This document shows, piece after piece, positions 43,644 through 51,218 of a stretch of 64,000 bases of DNA. A program made the position numbers and the translations under genes. Source of the DNA: Lachnospiraceae bacterium (GTDB taxonomy: Bacteria > Bacillota > Clostridia > Lachnospirales > Lachnospiraceae); the NCBI GenBank assembly GCA_022510685.1, contig JAFLTA010000003.1, positions 1-64,000 of the forward strand, read 5' to 3'. Within the stretch, counting starts at the first letter, position 1. Each line of letters starts with the position of its first letter. The notes beneath the pieces are model-generated. The model was not told the DNA's origin. It ran no database searches and saw only the letters and a list, made by a program, of their open reading frames with translations.

Positions 43644-44999
43644 ATGCGAATTGCTTTTTTAACCCTGGGTTGTAAAGTGAATTCTTATGAGACGGATAAA
43701 ATGAAACAACAGTTTATCCGGACGGGAAATACCGTTGTCTCTTTTGATGAGGAGGCAGATGTTTATATGGTGAATACCTGTACTGTGACAAATATTGCGG
43801 ACCGCAAGTCCAGACAAATGCTTCACCGGGCAAAGAAAAAAAATCCCGCTGCACTCATCGTAGCAACCGGGTGTTATGTAGATTCTGCACTTGCCAGAGG
43901 AGAGAAAGATGAGAGCGTGGACCTCTTTGTGCCAAATGACAAAAAAGATGTCATAGCCACATTGGTAAAGGATTTCTGGCAGGAAAAGATACTGCAGGAG
44001 CAGTATGAGTGCGGCGGGGACAGTCTGTCGGAAGAATGTGCAGGATTTTCAGAGCAGGCAAAGGGGGAGTCCCATACAAGAGCTTATGTCAAGGTACAAA
44101 ATGGTTGCAATCTATATTGTTCGTACTGTATCATTCCGTATGTGAGAGGTCCGCTGACCAGCAAACCGATAGCGGATGTGATTACAGAAGTGGAACAACT
44201 GGCAGCGAAAGGTGTCAAAGAGGTGGTTATAACCGGGATTCACCTGTCCTCATATGGCGTGGATGACAGAAAGGCGGGGTCTTTTTTGGAATTGCAGGGA
44301 CGTCCGCTGCTGGAGCTGCTTAAGGAGGTCAATCAGGTGGAGGGTATAGAGAGGATTCGCCTTGGCTCTCTGGAACCGCGTATCATTTCCGAAGAATTTG
44401 CGGGAGAGCTGTCAAAATGTTCCAAAGTTTGTCCCCATTTTCATCTCTCTTTGCAAAGTGGTTGTGATGAGACACTGCGCCGGATGAACCGTCATTACAC
44501 GGCAGCAGAGTATCTGGACGGAGTGGAGGTACTTCGCAAATACTATGATGAGCCGGCAATCACTACCGATATTATCGTGGGGTTTCCGGGAGAAACGCCG
44601 GAAGAATTTGCGAAAACTTGCGCCTTTACAGAGCGGGTAGGATTTTCCCGGATTCATGTATTTAAATATTCCCGGAGAAAGGGAACGGTGGCAGACGGGT
44701 TGGAAAACCAGATTACAGAAGCCGTGAAGGGGGAGCGCAGCGATGTTTTGATGGAAATCGAGGCACGGCTGGAGGAAACATATTGCCGACAGTTCTTGGG
44801 TACAGAGGAAACCATTCTCGTTGAGGAAGTTACGTCTATAGAGGAGAGGGATTACTTTGTCGGTTACACCACGAGATATGTGCGCGTAGCGGTTCCTGTG
44901 GGAGAAAACGCACATATAAAGCCGGGTGAGATGGTCGATGTGAACCTAATAAAGCAGACGATATCCGGTTATTTGGTGGGAGAATGTACTGTTTCTTGA
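43644..44999 (+). CDS. mtaB: tRNA t6A37 methylthiotransferase
   Basis: 451 aa. Methylthiotransferase N-terminal domain with LGCKVNSYE, NTCTVTN and ATGCYVDS (three cluster Cys), then the radical SAM motif CNLYCSYC in GCNLYCSYCIIPYVRGP, and a C-terminal TRAM-like domain (TTRYVRVAVPV). GCKVNSYE and the overall length place it with MtaB/YqeV, which makes ms2t6A at position 37, rather than MiaB or RimO. Ribosome binding site AAGGGGGG. It belongs to the tRNA-modification theme of this region. Confidence 0.94.
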   Translation: MRIAFLTLGCKVNSYETDKMKQQFIRTGNTVVSFDEEADVYMVNTCTVTNIADRKSRQMLHRAKKKNPAALIVATGCYVDSALARGEKDESVDLFVPNDKKDVIATLVKDFWQEKILQEQYECGGDSLSEECAGFSEQAKGESHTRAYVKVQNGCNLYCSYCIIPYVRGPLTSKPIADVITEVEQLAAKGVKEVVITGIHLSSYGVDDRKAGSFLELQGRPLLELLKEVNQVEGIERIRLGSLEPRIISEEFAGELSKCSKVCPHFHLSLQSGCDETLRRMNRHYTAAEYLDGVEVLRKYYDEPAITTDIIVGFPGETPEEFAKTCAFTERVGFSRIHVFKYSRRKGTVADGLENQITEAVKGERSDVLMEIEARLEETYCRQFLGTEETILVEEVTSIEERDYFVGYTTRYVRVAVPVGENAHIKPGEMVDVNLIKQTISGYLVGECTVS

Positions 45000-45059
45000 T
45001 TTGTTGCTTTTTTGTTTGTTAGATATGAAAATTTATGGGTAGAATCTAAAAAGAAAAAC

Positions 45060-45088
45060 TTGTTTTTTTTGAATGATTATATTACTAT
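45060..45088 (+). promoter_or_regulatory. Putative promoter of the ireB-yqgF operon
   Basis: TTGTTT (45060-45065) and TACTAT (45083-45088) with a 17-bp spacer, about 50 nt before the ireB start. Confidence 0.5.
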
Positions 45089-45136
45089 ATACGATAGGTA
45101 AGAGTACGTGAAAAGAGAATGGAGGTTAGTGCCTTT

Positions 45137-45394
45137 ATGCAGGAAATCAACAATACACAATATTTCAATGTACAAAAAGAGCAGGATATTGAGGTTAAGG
45201 ATGTGGTGGAACAGGTGTATCTTGCTTTGATAGAGAAGGGATATAACCCAGTCAATCAGATTGTCGGATATATTATGTCCGGTGATCCAACGTATATTAC
45301 CAGCCACAAGGGAGCCAGAAGTCTGATTCGTCGTGTGGAGCGTGACGAGATGATAGAATTGTTGTTAGAGGACTATATTCGTAATAATTTTTAA
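45137..45394 (+). CDS. IreB family regulatory phosphoprotein (UPF0297/YrzL)
   Basis: 85 aa starting MQEINNTQYFNVQKEQD (an ATG 18 nt upstream overlaps the GGAGG). KDVVEQVYLALIEKGYNPVN, QIVGYIMSGDPTYITSHKGA and SLIRRVERDEMIELLLEDYI are the hallmark segments. In Enterococcus, IreB is a substrate of the Ser/Thr kinase IreK and modulates cephalosporin resistance; the N-terminal Thr of TQYF is the likely phosphosite region. First gene of the conserved yrzL-yrrK-yrzB trio. Confidence 0.95.
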   Translation: MQEINNTQYFNVQKEQDIEVKDVVEQVYLALIEKGYNPVNQIVGYIMSGDPTYITSHKGARSLIRRVERDEMIELLLEDYIRNNF

Positions 45395-45457
45395 CAGGAC
45401 AGGCTGTGTGGAGAATGGTGTATTGTAAAGAGAAACGGTATAAGGAACGGTGACATA

Positions 45458-45880
45458 GTGAGAATTATCGGTTTGGATTATGGTGCAAAGACTGTGGGCG
45501 TGGCAATAAGCGATGAGATGATGCTGACGGCACAGCCATTGCTGACCATATATCGGCAGAGACCTACAAAATTGCGCCAGACTTTGGCGCAGATAGAGGA
45601 AATATTAGAAAAATACGAAGTGGAGCGGATTGTAATCGGATTACCCAAAAAGCTAAATAACGAGGAGGGCGAGCGCTGCGAAAAAACCCGGGAGTTTGCG
45701 GATATGTTGATCAGAAGAACGGGACTCGAAGTGGTTTTTCAAGATGAGCGGCTGACAACTGCAGAGGCAGAAGTTCTTCTGGAGCAGGGAGGCGTTCGAA
45801 AGGAACGTCGTAAGCAGTATATTGATAAGATGGCGGCTTCATTGATTTTACAGGGATATTTGGATACTATGCCCCGTTAG
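45458..45880 (+). CDS. yqgF: RuvX/YqgF Holliday junction resolvase-like nuclease
   Basis: 140 aa with a GTG start after AAGGAACG. RIIGLDYGAKTVGVAISDE carries the first RNase H-fold Asp; IVIGLPKKLN, FQDERLTTAEAE and the KMAASLILQGYL end agree. The family (YrrK in Bacillus) acts in 16S rRNA 5'-end or 3'-end maturation and/or resolvase-like nuclease activity. Conserved position between IreB and the DUF1292 gene. Confidence 0.95.
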   Translation: MRIIGLDYGAKTVGVAISDEMMLTAQPLLTIYRQRPTKLRQTLAQIEEILEKYEVERIVIGLPKKLNNEEGERCEKTREFADMLIRRTGLEVVFQDERLTTAEAEVLLEQGGVRKERRKQYIDKMAASLILQGYLDTMPR

Positions 45881-45889
45881 GAGGAAACT

Positions 45890-46159
45890 ATGACAGAGCA
45901 GATTGTCTTTACAAACGAAGATGGGGAAGACATACGTTTTTATGTGATAGAGCAGACAATGCTTGCCGGTGTGAACTATTTGTTAGTGACAGATGGTGAT
46001 GGGGAGGAAGCCGACGCTTACATTATGAAAAATGTGGGTGAAGACGGTGAAAACGGTGAGTTTGTCTGTGAATTTGTAGAAGACGGGCAGGAATTAGAAG
46101 CGATTTCGAAAGTATTTGCAGAACTTTTAGACGATGTTTCTATAGAAGTGCAGGAATGA
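45890..46159 (+). CDS. DUF1292 protein (UPF0473/YrzB)
   Basis: 89 aa, very acidic. It starts MTEQIVFTNEDGEDIRFYV; YLLVTDGDGEEADAYI follows, then an acidic C-terminal helix. This matches YrzB, which follows yrrK in Firmicutes; the function is unknown. It lies 9 nt downstream of yqgF with a TAGGAGG site, so co-transcription is clear. Confidence 0.9.
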   Translation: MTEQIVFTNEDGEDIRFYVIEQTMLAGVNYLLVTDGDGEEADAYIMKNVGEDGENGEFVCEFVEDGQELEAISKVFAELLDDVSIEVQE

Positions 46160-46292
46160 TTCCCAAGGCGATTTTGGTACAGCGTGTAACAGATGTCCGG
46201 TCGGTTAGTTACGATTCACTGTATCTAAAGGAGCGAAAATTGTCGAGGGCTTGTTTTTGTGCGCTTAAAAAATGAGAAAGGAAGGTAGAACT

Positions 46293-48152
46293 TTGAAAAG
46301 AGGAACGGAAAAACAGACGGATGTGTTTGCAGAGGAGGCACCGGCAAAGAAAACATTAAAAAGAGCGATTTGGAAAGATGACGTGATGCCGGAGGCGGGA
46401 GAAAAGCGACAGGTGCGCAGAGTGAAACGGAACGAGTCCGTAGAAGATAAAAAACCAAGAACCAGAGGTGTGGCAAAGAAAAAGGAAAAAGTAGAGATAG
46501 GACAAGGGTTAAAAATAATTCCACTGGGCGGTTTAGAGCAGATTGGAATGAACATCACGGCATTTGAGTATGAGGACAGTATCATAGTGGTGGACTGCGG
46601 TTTGTCTTTCCCGGGAGATGATATGCTGGGAATTGACTTAGTTATCCCGGATGTGACATATCTGAAAGAAAATGCAGATAAGGTGAAAGGTTTCGTCATT
46701 ACACACGGACATGAGGACCATATCGGTGCGTTGCCGTATGTGTTAAAAGAAATCAATGTGCCGGTTTATGCCACAAAACTTACGATGGGATTGATTGAAA
46801 ATAAACTGAAAGAGTTTGCGATGCCCAAACCGGTGAAACGGAAGGTCGTGAAATACGGTCAGTCTATTAACCTGGGTTGTTTTCGAGTGGAATTTATCCG
46901 TACAAATCATAGTATTTCGGATGCTGCCGCATTGGCGATTTTCTCACCGGTAGGAACGGTAGTCCATACGGGAGATTTTAAAGTAGACTTTACGCCTGTC
47001 AGTGGAGAGACCATTGATCTGGAGCGCTTCGGAGAGTTGGGCAAGAAAGGCGTACTGGCGCTCATGGCGGACAGCACGAACGTGCAGAAACCGGGGTATA
47101 CCATGTCGGAGCAGACTGTGGGCAAGGCATTTGATACCATATTTGCAGAGAATGATAAACGCCGTATTATCGTGGCGACGTTCGCTTCCAATGTAGACCG
47201 TGTGCAGCAGATTATTAATTCTGCAGAAAAATACGGCAGAAAAGTTGTGGTAGAGGGACGGAGTATGGTAAATGTGATTTCTACTGCCACGGAGCTGGGG
47301 TATTTGGATGTTCCGAAAAACATTATGATTGAAATGGAGCAGATGCAGAATTATCCGCCGGAGAAGCTGGTGTTAATCACCACCGGCAGTCAGGGAGAGG
47401 CTATGGCAGCCCTGTCCCGTATGGCGGCAAACCTTCACCGCAAGGTGACAATCATGCCGGGGGATACCGTTATTTTCAGCTCCCGTCCGATTCCGGGCAA
47501 TGAAAAGAGTGTTTCCAAGGTGATAAACGAGTTGGCAGAAAAAGGGGCAAAGGTAATCGTTCAGGATACCCATGTATCGGGACATGCCTCCCAGGAGGAA
47601 ATGAAGCTGATGTATTCCCTGGTGAAACCGAAATATGCCATTCCCGTACACGGTGAGTACCAGCACCTGAAGAGCCATGCGGAGCTTGCCCAGGAGATGG
47701 GAATCCCCAAGGAAAATACGATTATCTTATCATCGGGGGATGTTTTGGACATCAGTGAGGACCATGCGGCGCTGATTGGAAAGGTGCAGGCACAGGGCAT
47801 CATGGTGGATGGTTTGGGCGTCGGCGATGTGGGGAACATTGTGCTGCGCGACCGTCAATATTTATCAGAGAATGGTTTGATTATCATTGTATTGACATTG
47901 GAGAAATATACGAATCAGCTTTTGGCAGGACCGGATATTGTTTCCCGTGGTTTTGTCTATGTGAGAGAGTCTGAATATTTGATGGAGGAAGCCAGAGATG
48001 TGGTATACTCTGCGTTGGAAAGATGCCTCGATGTGCATATGACAGACTGGACGAAAATTAAGGCGGAAATTAAGGACAGCCTAAGTGATTTTCTTTGGAA
48101 AAAAATGAAGCGAAATCCTATGATTTTGCCGATTATCATGGAGGTCGAATAG
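46293..48152 (+). CDS. rnj: Ribonuclease J
   Basis: 619 aa if started at the TTG at 46293, preceded by AAAGGAAGG with a 7-nt gap; an ATG at 46272 lies in front of that site. Residues 1-70 form a basic and acidic, low-complexity extension absent from Bacillus RNase J1. Then come the metallo-beta-lactamase domain (THGHEDHIGAL), beta-CASP domain (SRPIPGNEKSVS, DTHVSGHASQEE) and C-terminal domain. It is a 5'-3' exonuclease and endonuclease central to RNA turnover and 16S maturation. It sits between the yrz trio and the trm genes. Confidence 0.95.
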   Translation: MKRGTEKQTDVFAEEAPAKKTLKRAIWKDDVMPEAGEKRQVRRVKRNESVEDKKPRTRGVAKKKEKVEIGQGLKIIPLGGLEQIGMNITAFEYEDSIIVVDCGLSFPGDDMLGIDLVIPDVTYLKENADKVKGFVITHGHEDHIGALPYVLKEINVPVYATKLTMGLIENKLKEFAMPKPVKRKVVKYGQSINLGCFRVEFIRTNHSISDAAALAIFSPVGTVVHTGDFKVDFTPVSGETIDLERFGELGKKGVLALMADSTNVQKPGYTMSEQTVGKAFDTIFAENDKRRIIVATFASNVDRVQQIINSAEKYGRKVVVEGRSMVNVISTATELGYLDVPKNIMIEMEQMQNYPPEKLVLITTGSQGEAMAALSRMAANLHRKVTIMPGDTVIFSSRPIPGNEKSVSKVINELAEKGAKVIVQDTHVSGHASQEEMKLMYSLVKPKYAIPVHGEYQHLKSHAELAQEMGIPKENTIILSSGDVLDISEDHAALIGKVQAQGIMVDGLGVGDVGNIVLRDRQYLSENGLIIIVLTLEKYTNQLLAGPDIVSRGFVYVRESEYLMEEARDVVYSALERCLDVHMTDWTKIKAEIKDSLSDFLWKKMKRNPMILPIIMEVE

Positions 48153-48153
48153 T

Positions 48154-48495
48154 ATGAATGAAATTGAGACATTGCTGGAGCAGATGATTGCTAAAATTAT
48201 GAGTACGAATGAGTACACACAGTATTATGAACTGCTGCAGAGAGTGAAAAGCAATAATGAAGTCTATGCCAGAATAGGAGATTACCGTCGGCGCAGTCTG
48301 TGGGTGCAGATGCAGGAGGGAGAGGATTTCATTCATGGCAATAGCGAATTACAGAAAGATTTTGCGGATTTGCAGGAAAACGGACTTGTCAATGAGTTCT
48401 TTGCAGCGGAGCATCAGTATGTTGCCATGATTCGAAAAATACAGGACCATTTTTTGGAAGGAATATCGTTAGATACTACATTTTTGGACGGATAA
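48154..48495 (+). CDS. YlbF/YmcA family protein
   Basis: 113 aa, all-helical. It begins 1 nt after the rnj stop, and its GGAGG lies within the rnj end, implying coupling. STNEYTQYYELLQRVKSNNEVY and the FADLQENGLVNEFFAAEH middle fit the Com_YlbF family (pfam06133). In B. subtilis YlbF, YmcA and YaaT form the Y-complex, a specificity factor for RNase Y cleavage. Its tight linkage to RNase J suggests an RNA-processing role here too. Confidence 0.88.
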   Translation: MNEIETLLEQMIAKIMSTNEYTQYYELLQRVKSNNEVYARIGDYRRRSLWVQMQEGEDFIHGNSELQKDFADLQENGLVNEFFAAEHQYVAMIRKIQDHFLEGISLDTTFLDG

Positions 48496-48562
48496 TGGAC
48501 CGGTTGACGGTGCCGGTTTCGGTGCAAGATATAAAAAGTGATAGCATGGAGGATGATACGGT

Positions 48563-48952
48563 ATGGAGTTTAGTCAAAACGTACGATTAACTTTAAATTC
48601 GCTGCGTTATATCTTGTCCTTTTGCGTCAATATATTGATTTTTGCGCTTGTAGCTTATGGCATTGGGCAGATATGCGTAAGTGGATATCATTTTTGTTAT
48701 GAAATATTCGGTTCTGTGGTTGTGGAAGAAGCGCCGGGTACTGACCGGGAATTTGTGGTGCAGCATGGAAGGGATATGCGCTTGGTCGCAAAACAGTTGG
48801 AGCAGGAGGGGTTGATTGTAGACCGTTACAGTTTTTATATCCGCACACAGTTGATGGATACAGATGATGTGATTTTGCGTCCGGGGACATATATATTAAA
48901 TACGAGTATGGATTATGAGGAAATTATAGACCAGTTGACGACGAATGAGTAG
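48563..48952 (+). CDS. MltG/YceG-like protein without catalytic domain
   Basis: 129 aa. One N-terminal membrane helix (LSFCVNILIFALVAYGIGQI) is followed by FVVQHGRDMRLVAKQLEQEG, then LRPGTYILNTSMDYEEIIDQL, which corresponds to the LysM-like N-terminal domain of MltG/YceG. The endolytic transglycosylase domain with its catalytic Glu (about 200 further residues) is missing; a proper stop and the next gene's ribosome binding site follow. Bacillus yrrL (mltG) also precedes yrrM, so this is the positional equivalent, shortened. It may bind glycan or regulate a full-length MltG elsewhere. Confidence 0.8.
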   Translation: MEFSQNVRLTLNSLRYILSFCVNILIFALVAYGIGQICVSGYHFCYEIFGSVVVEEAPGTDREFVVQHGRDMRLVAKQLEQEGLIVDRYSFYIRTQLMDTDDVILRPGTYILNTSMDYEEIIDQLTTNE

Positions 48953-48961
48953 GAGATAAGG

Positions 48962-49648
48962 ATGATTGTAGATGAGAGAATGGCAACTTATCTGGAGAGC
49001 ATATCTTGGCAGATTTCTCCTCACCTTCGTGAAGTGGAGGAGAAGGCACGGGAAAGAGAAGTGCCTATCATTCGCCGTTCCATGCAGTCACTCCTCGCCT
49101 TTTTGATTCGGTTACAAAAACCGGAACGGGTATTGGAAATCGGAACTGCAGTGGGATTTTCTGCCATGCTTATGCGTGAGGAACTTCCGAAAGAAGCAGT
49201 GTTTGATACGATAGAAAAAGTACCTGCCAGAATCCGGGATGCCAGAGAGAACTTTGCAAATTTTAATCACGAAGAGGATATACATCTGCTGGAGGGGGAT
49301 GCGGCAGAGGTGCTGGAAAGACTTGTGAGCGAAGGAAAACAATACGATTTTATATTTATGGATGCTGCTAAAGGGCAGTATTCTGTATTTTTGGAATTTA
49401 TTGAGAAACTGCTCGTCCCCGGCGGGATGCTTGTCACGGATAACGTGCTGCAGGATGGGGAAATCATTCAGTCCCGCTATGCAGTGAATCGAAGGGACAG
49501 GACAATCCACGGACGTATGCGTGATTTTTTGTATTATCTGACACATTCTGAGCAGTGGGACAGCGTGATTCTGCCCGTTGGGGATGGTGTGGCAATCTCC
49601 GTGAAAAAAGGAGATGTTCCTGTAATTGTAGATAATACTTGTAAATAA
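48962..49648 (+). CDS. trmR: tRNA 5-hydroxyuridine O-methyltransferase-like (YrrM)
   Basis: 228 aa. Class I methyltransferase of the catechol/caffeoyl-CoA O-methyltransferase fold: VLEIGTAVGFSAM (SAM motif I), FDTIEK, FIFMDAAKGQY with metal-binding Asp and TDNVLQDG. Family knowledge: Bacillus YrrM/TrmR methylates ho5U34 to mo5U in tRNA. The adjacent U32 gene encodes the probable hydroxylation partner, supporting this role. Ribosome binding site TAGGAGATAAGG. Confidence 0.9.
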   Translation: MIVDERMATYLESISWQISPHLREVEEKAREREVPIIRRSMQSLLAFLIRLQKPERVLEIGTAVGFSAMLMREELPKEAVFDTIEKVPARIRDARENFANFNHEEDIHLLEGDAAEVLERLVSEGKQYDFIFMDAAKGQYSVFLEFIEKLLVPGGMLVTDNVLQDGEIIQSRYAVNRRDRTIHGRMRDFLYYLTHSEQWDSVILPVGDGVAISVKKGDVPVIVDNTCK

Positions 49649-49712
49649 AACATTTGTTATATATAATAAGTATGGATAACGTTGCGAAAAGAAGTAGAAA
49701 TGAGGAACCGAT

Positions 49713-50948
49713 ATGTTAGAAAACGGGAAACCGGAGCTTCTGGTACCGGCAAGCAGCCTGGAAGTGCTCAAGGTTGCGGTAATGTATGGGGCAGATGCGG
49801 TGTACATAGGCGGGGAAATGTATGGTTTGCGTGCCAAGGCGAAAAATTTTTCCATGGCGGAGATGGCAGAAGGGATTCGATTTGCCCATGCCCATGGGAA
49901 GAGAGTGTTTGTGACGGCAAATATTACAGCCCACAATCGGGATTTGGCAGGGGTGCGTGAGTACTTTGGCGAATTGCGTGAAATACAGCCGGATGCCCTT
50001 ATTATTTCTGATCCGGGGGTATTTACCATTGCAAAAGAGGTGTGCCCTGAGATGGAGATACATATCAGTACCCAGAGCAACAATGTAAACTATGAGACTT
50101 ATCTGTTCTGGCACAGACTCGGTGCAAAGCGTGTGGTGTCAGCCAGAGAGTTATCCATGAAGGAAATTGCAGAAATCCGGGCAAATATTCCGGATGAACT
50201 GGAAATTGAAACCTTTGTACATGGAGCCATGTGTATATCCTATTCCGGAAGGTGTTTACTCAGTCATTACTTTACCGGACGGGATGCCAACTTAGGTGCC
50301 TGTACCCATCCTTGTCGATGGAAATACTATATTATGGAGGAAAACAGACCAGGCGAGTATCTGCCCGTAGAGGAGAATGAGAGGGGAACTTATATCTTTA
50401 ACTCCAAAGATTTGTGTATGATTGAACACATTCCTGATTTAGTGAAAGCGGGCATAGACAGTTTCAAGATTGAGGGTCGTATGAAAACGGCACTGTATGT
50501 GGCAGATGTAGCGCGAACATACAGACAGGCAATTGATGATTATTTTACTTCGCCGGATTTATATATAAAGAGATTGGATTACTACCGGGAGGAAATTTCC
50601 AAATGCACTTATCGGCAGTTTACCACAGGATTTTTCTATGGAGCCACCAGCCACGAATCTCAGATTTATGACAATAACACATATGTAAAAGAGTACACAT
50701 ATCTGGGACTGGCGGGCAAAGCAGACGAAAACGGATTTGTAGAAATGGAGCAACGCAATAAATTTTCGGTGGGAGACCGGGTGGAAATCATGAAACCATC
50801 TGGTGAGAATATTGCAGTTACTGTGGAAAATATGTTGGATGAGTATGGAAACCGGATGGAAAGCTGTCCACATCCGAAGCAGAAAATACAGGTATTATTT
50901 AGCCGGACACCGGACGAACTGGATTTGATTCGTGTCCAGGCAGGATAA
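49713..50948 (+). CDS. U32 family peptidase-like protein, TrhP type (tRNA ho5U synthesis)
   Basis: 411 aa. It starts with PELLVPASSLEVLKVAVMYGADAVYIGG; the U32 signature is ETFVHGAMCISYSGRC, followed by NLGACTHPCRWKY and a C-terminal U32 domain (GDRVEIMKPSGE). Cysteines in CISYSGRC and the following C-x3-C are the probable Fe-S ligands of this class. In E. coli and Bacillus such proteins (TrhP; YrrN/YrrO) are required for prephenate-dependent 5-hydroxyuridine at tRNA position 34. Only one U32 gene is present versus two in Bacillus. Directly downstream of the trmR-like gene. Confidence 0.92.
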   Translation: MLENGKPELLVPASSLEVLKVAVMYGADAVYIGGEMYGLRAKAKNFSMAEMAEGIRFAHAHGKRVFVTANITAHNRDLAGVREYFGELREIQPDALIISDPGVFTIAKEVCPEMEIHISTQSNNVNYETYLFWHRLGAKRVVSARELSMKEIAEIRANIPDELEIETFVHGAMCISYSGRCLLSHYFTGRDANLGACTHPCRWKYYIMEENRPGEYLPVEENERGTYIFNSKDLCMIEHIPDLVKAGIDSFKIEGRMKTALYVADVARTYRQAIDDYFTSPDLYIKRLDYYREEISKCTYRQFTTGFFYGATSHESQIYDNNTYVKEYTYLGLAGKADENGFVEMEQRNKFSVGDRVEIMKPSGENIAVTVENMLDEYGNRMESCPHPKQKIQVLFSRTPDELDLIRVQAG

Positions 50949-50964
50949 TTTGGAGGAAGAACAA

Positions 50965-51189
50965 ATGGTAAAAAATGTACGCATGAGGTTATTATTGGTG
51001 ATGCAGGTATTAACCGAGCAGACAGACGAGGAGCATGGTCTCACCATGAAAGAAATTCTTGACTGGGTGGCGGAAAAGGGCATTGCCGGAGAGCGAAAAA
51101 GTATCTATGAGGATATTCATGCTCTGCAGGAGTTCGGTTTGCCGATTGGATATTATACGGAGGATAAGACATACCGTTTCCAGCAGTGA
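50965..51189 (+). CDS. Stand-alone winged-HTH protein (WYL-regulator N-terminus only)
   Basis: 74 aa from the ATG 8 nt after GGAGG. LLLVMQVLTEQTDEEHGLTM, then EILDWVAEKGIAGERKSIYE and DIHALQEFGLPIGYY match the HTH_11 winged helix of WYL-domain regulators; the ligand-binding WYL part is missing and the protein stops at KTYRFQQ. It overlaps the reading frame region of the GH29 gene, whose preferred start is 30 nt after this stop, and follows the U32 gene. It could be a small autonomous repressor of the fucosidase gene or a domain remnant. Confidence 0.75.
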   Translation: MVKNVRMRLLLVMQVLTEQTDEEHGLTMKEILDWVAEKGIAGERKSIYEDIHALQEFGLPIGYYTEDKTYRFQQ

Positions 51190-51218
51190 TGATAGAAAAT
51201 AAGAAAGGATTATTGGAT

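Noticed and set aside
49112..50083. 323-aa open frame antisense to trmR and the U32 gene
   Set aside because: It covers parts of two conserved plus-strand genes; low-complexity, Ser/Phe-rich shadow translation.
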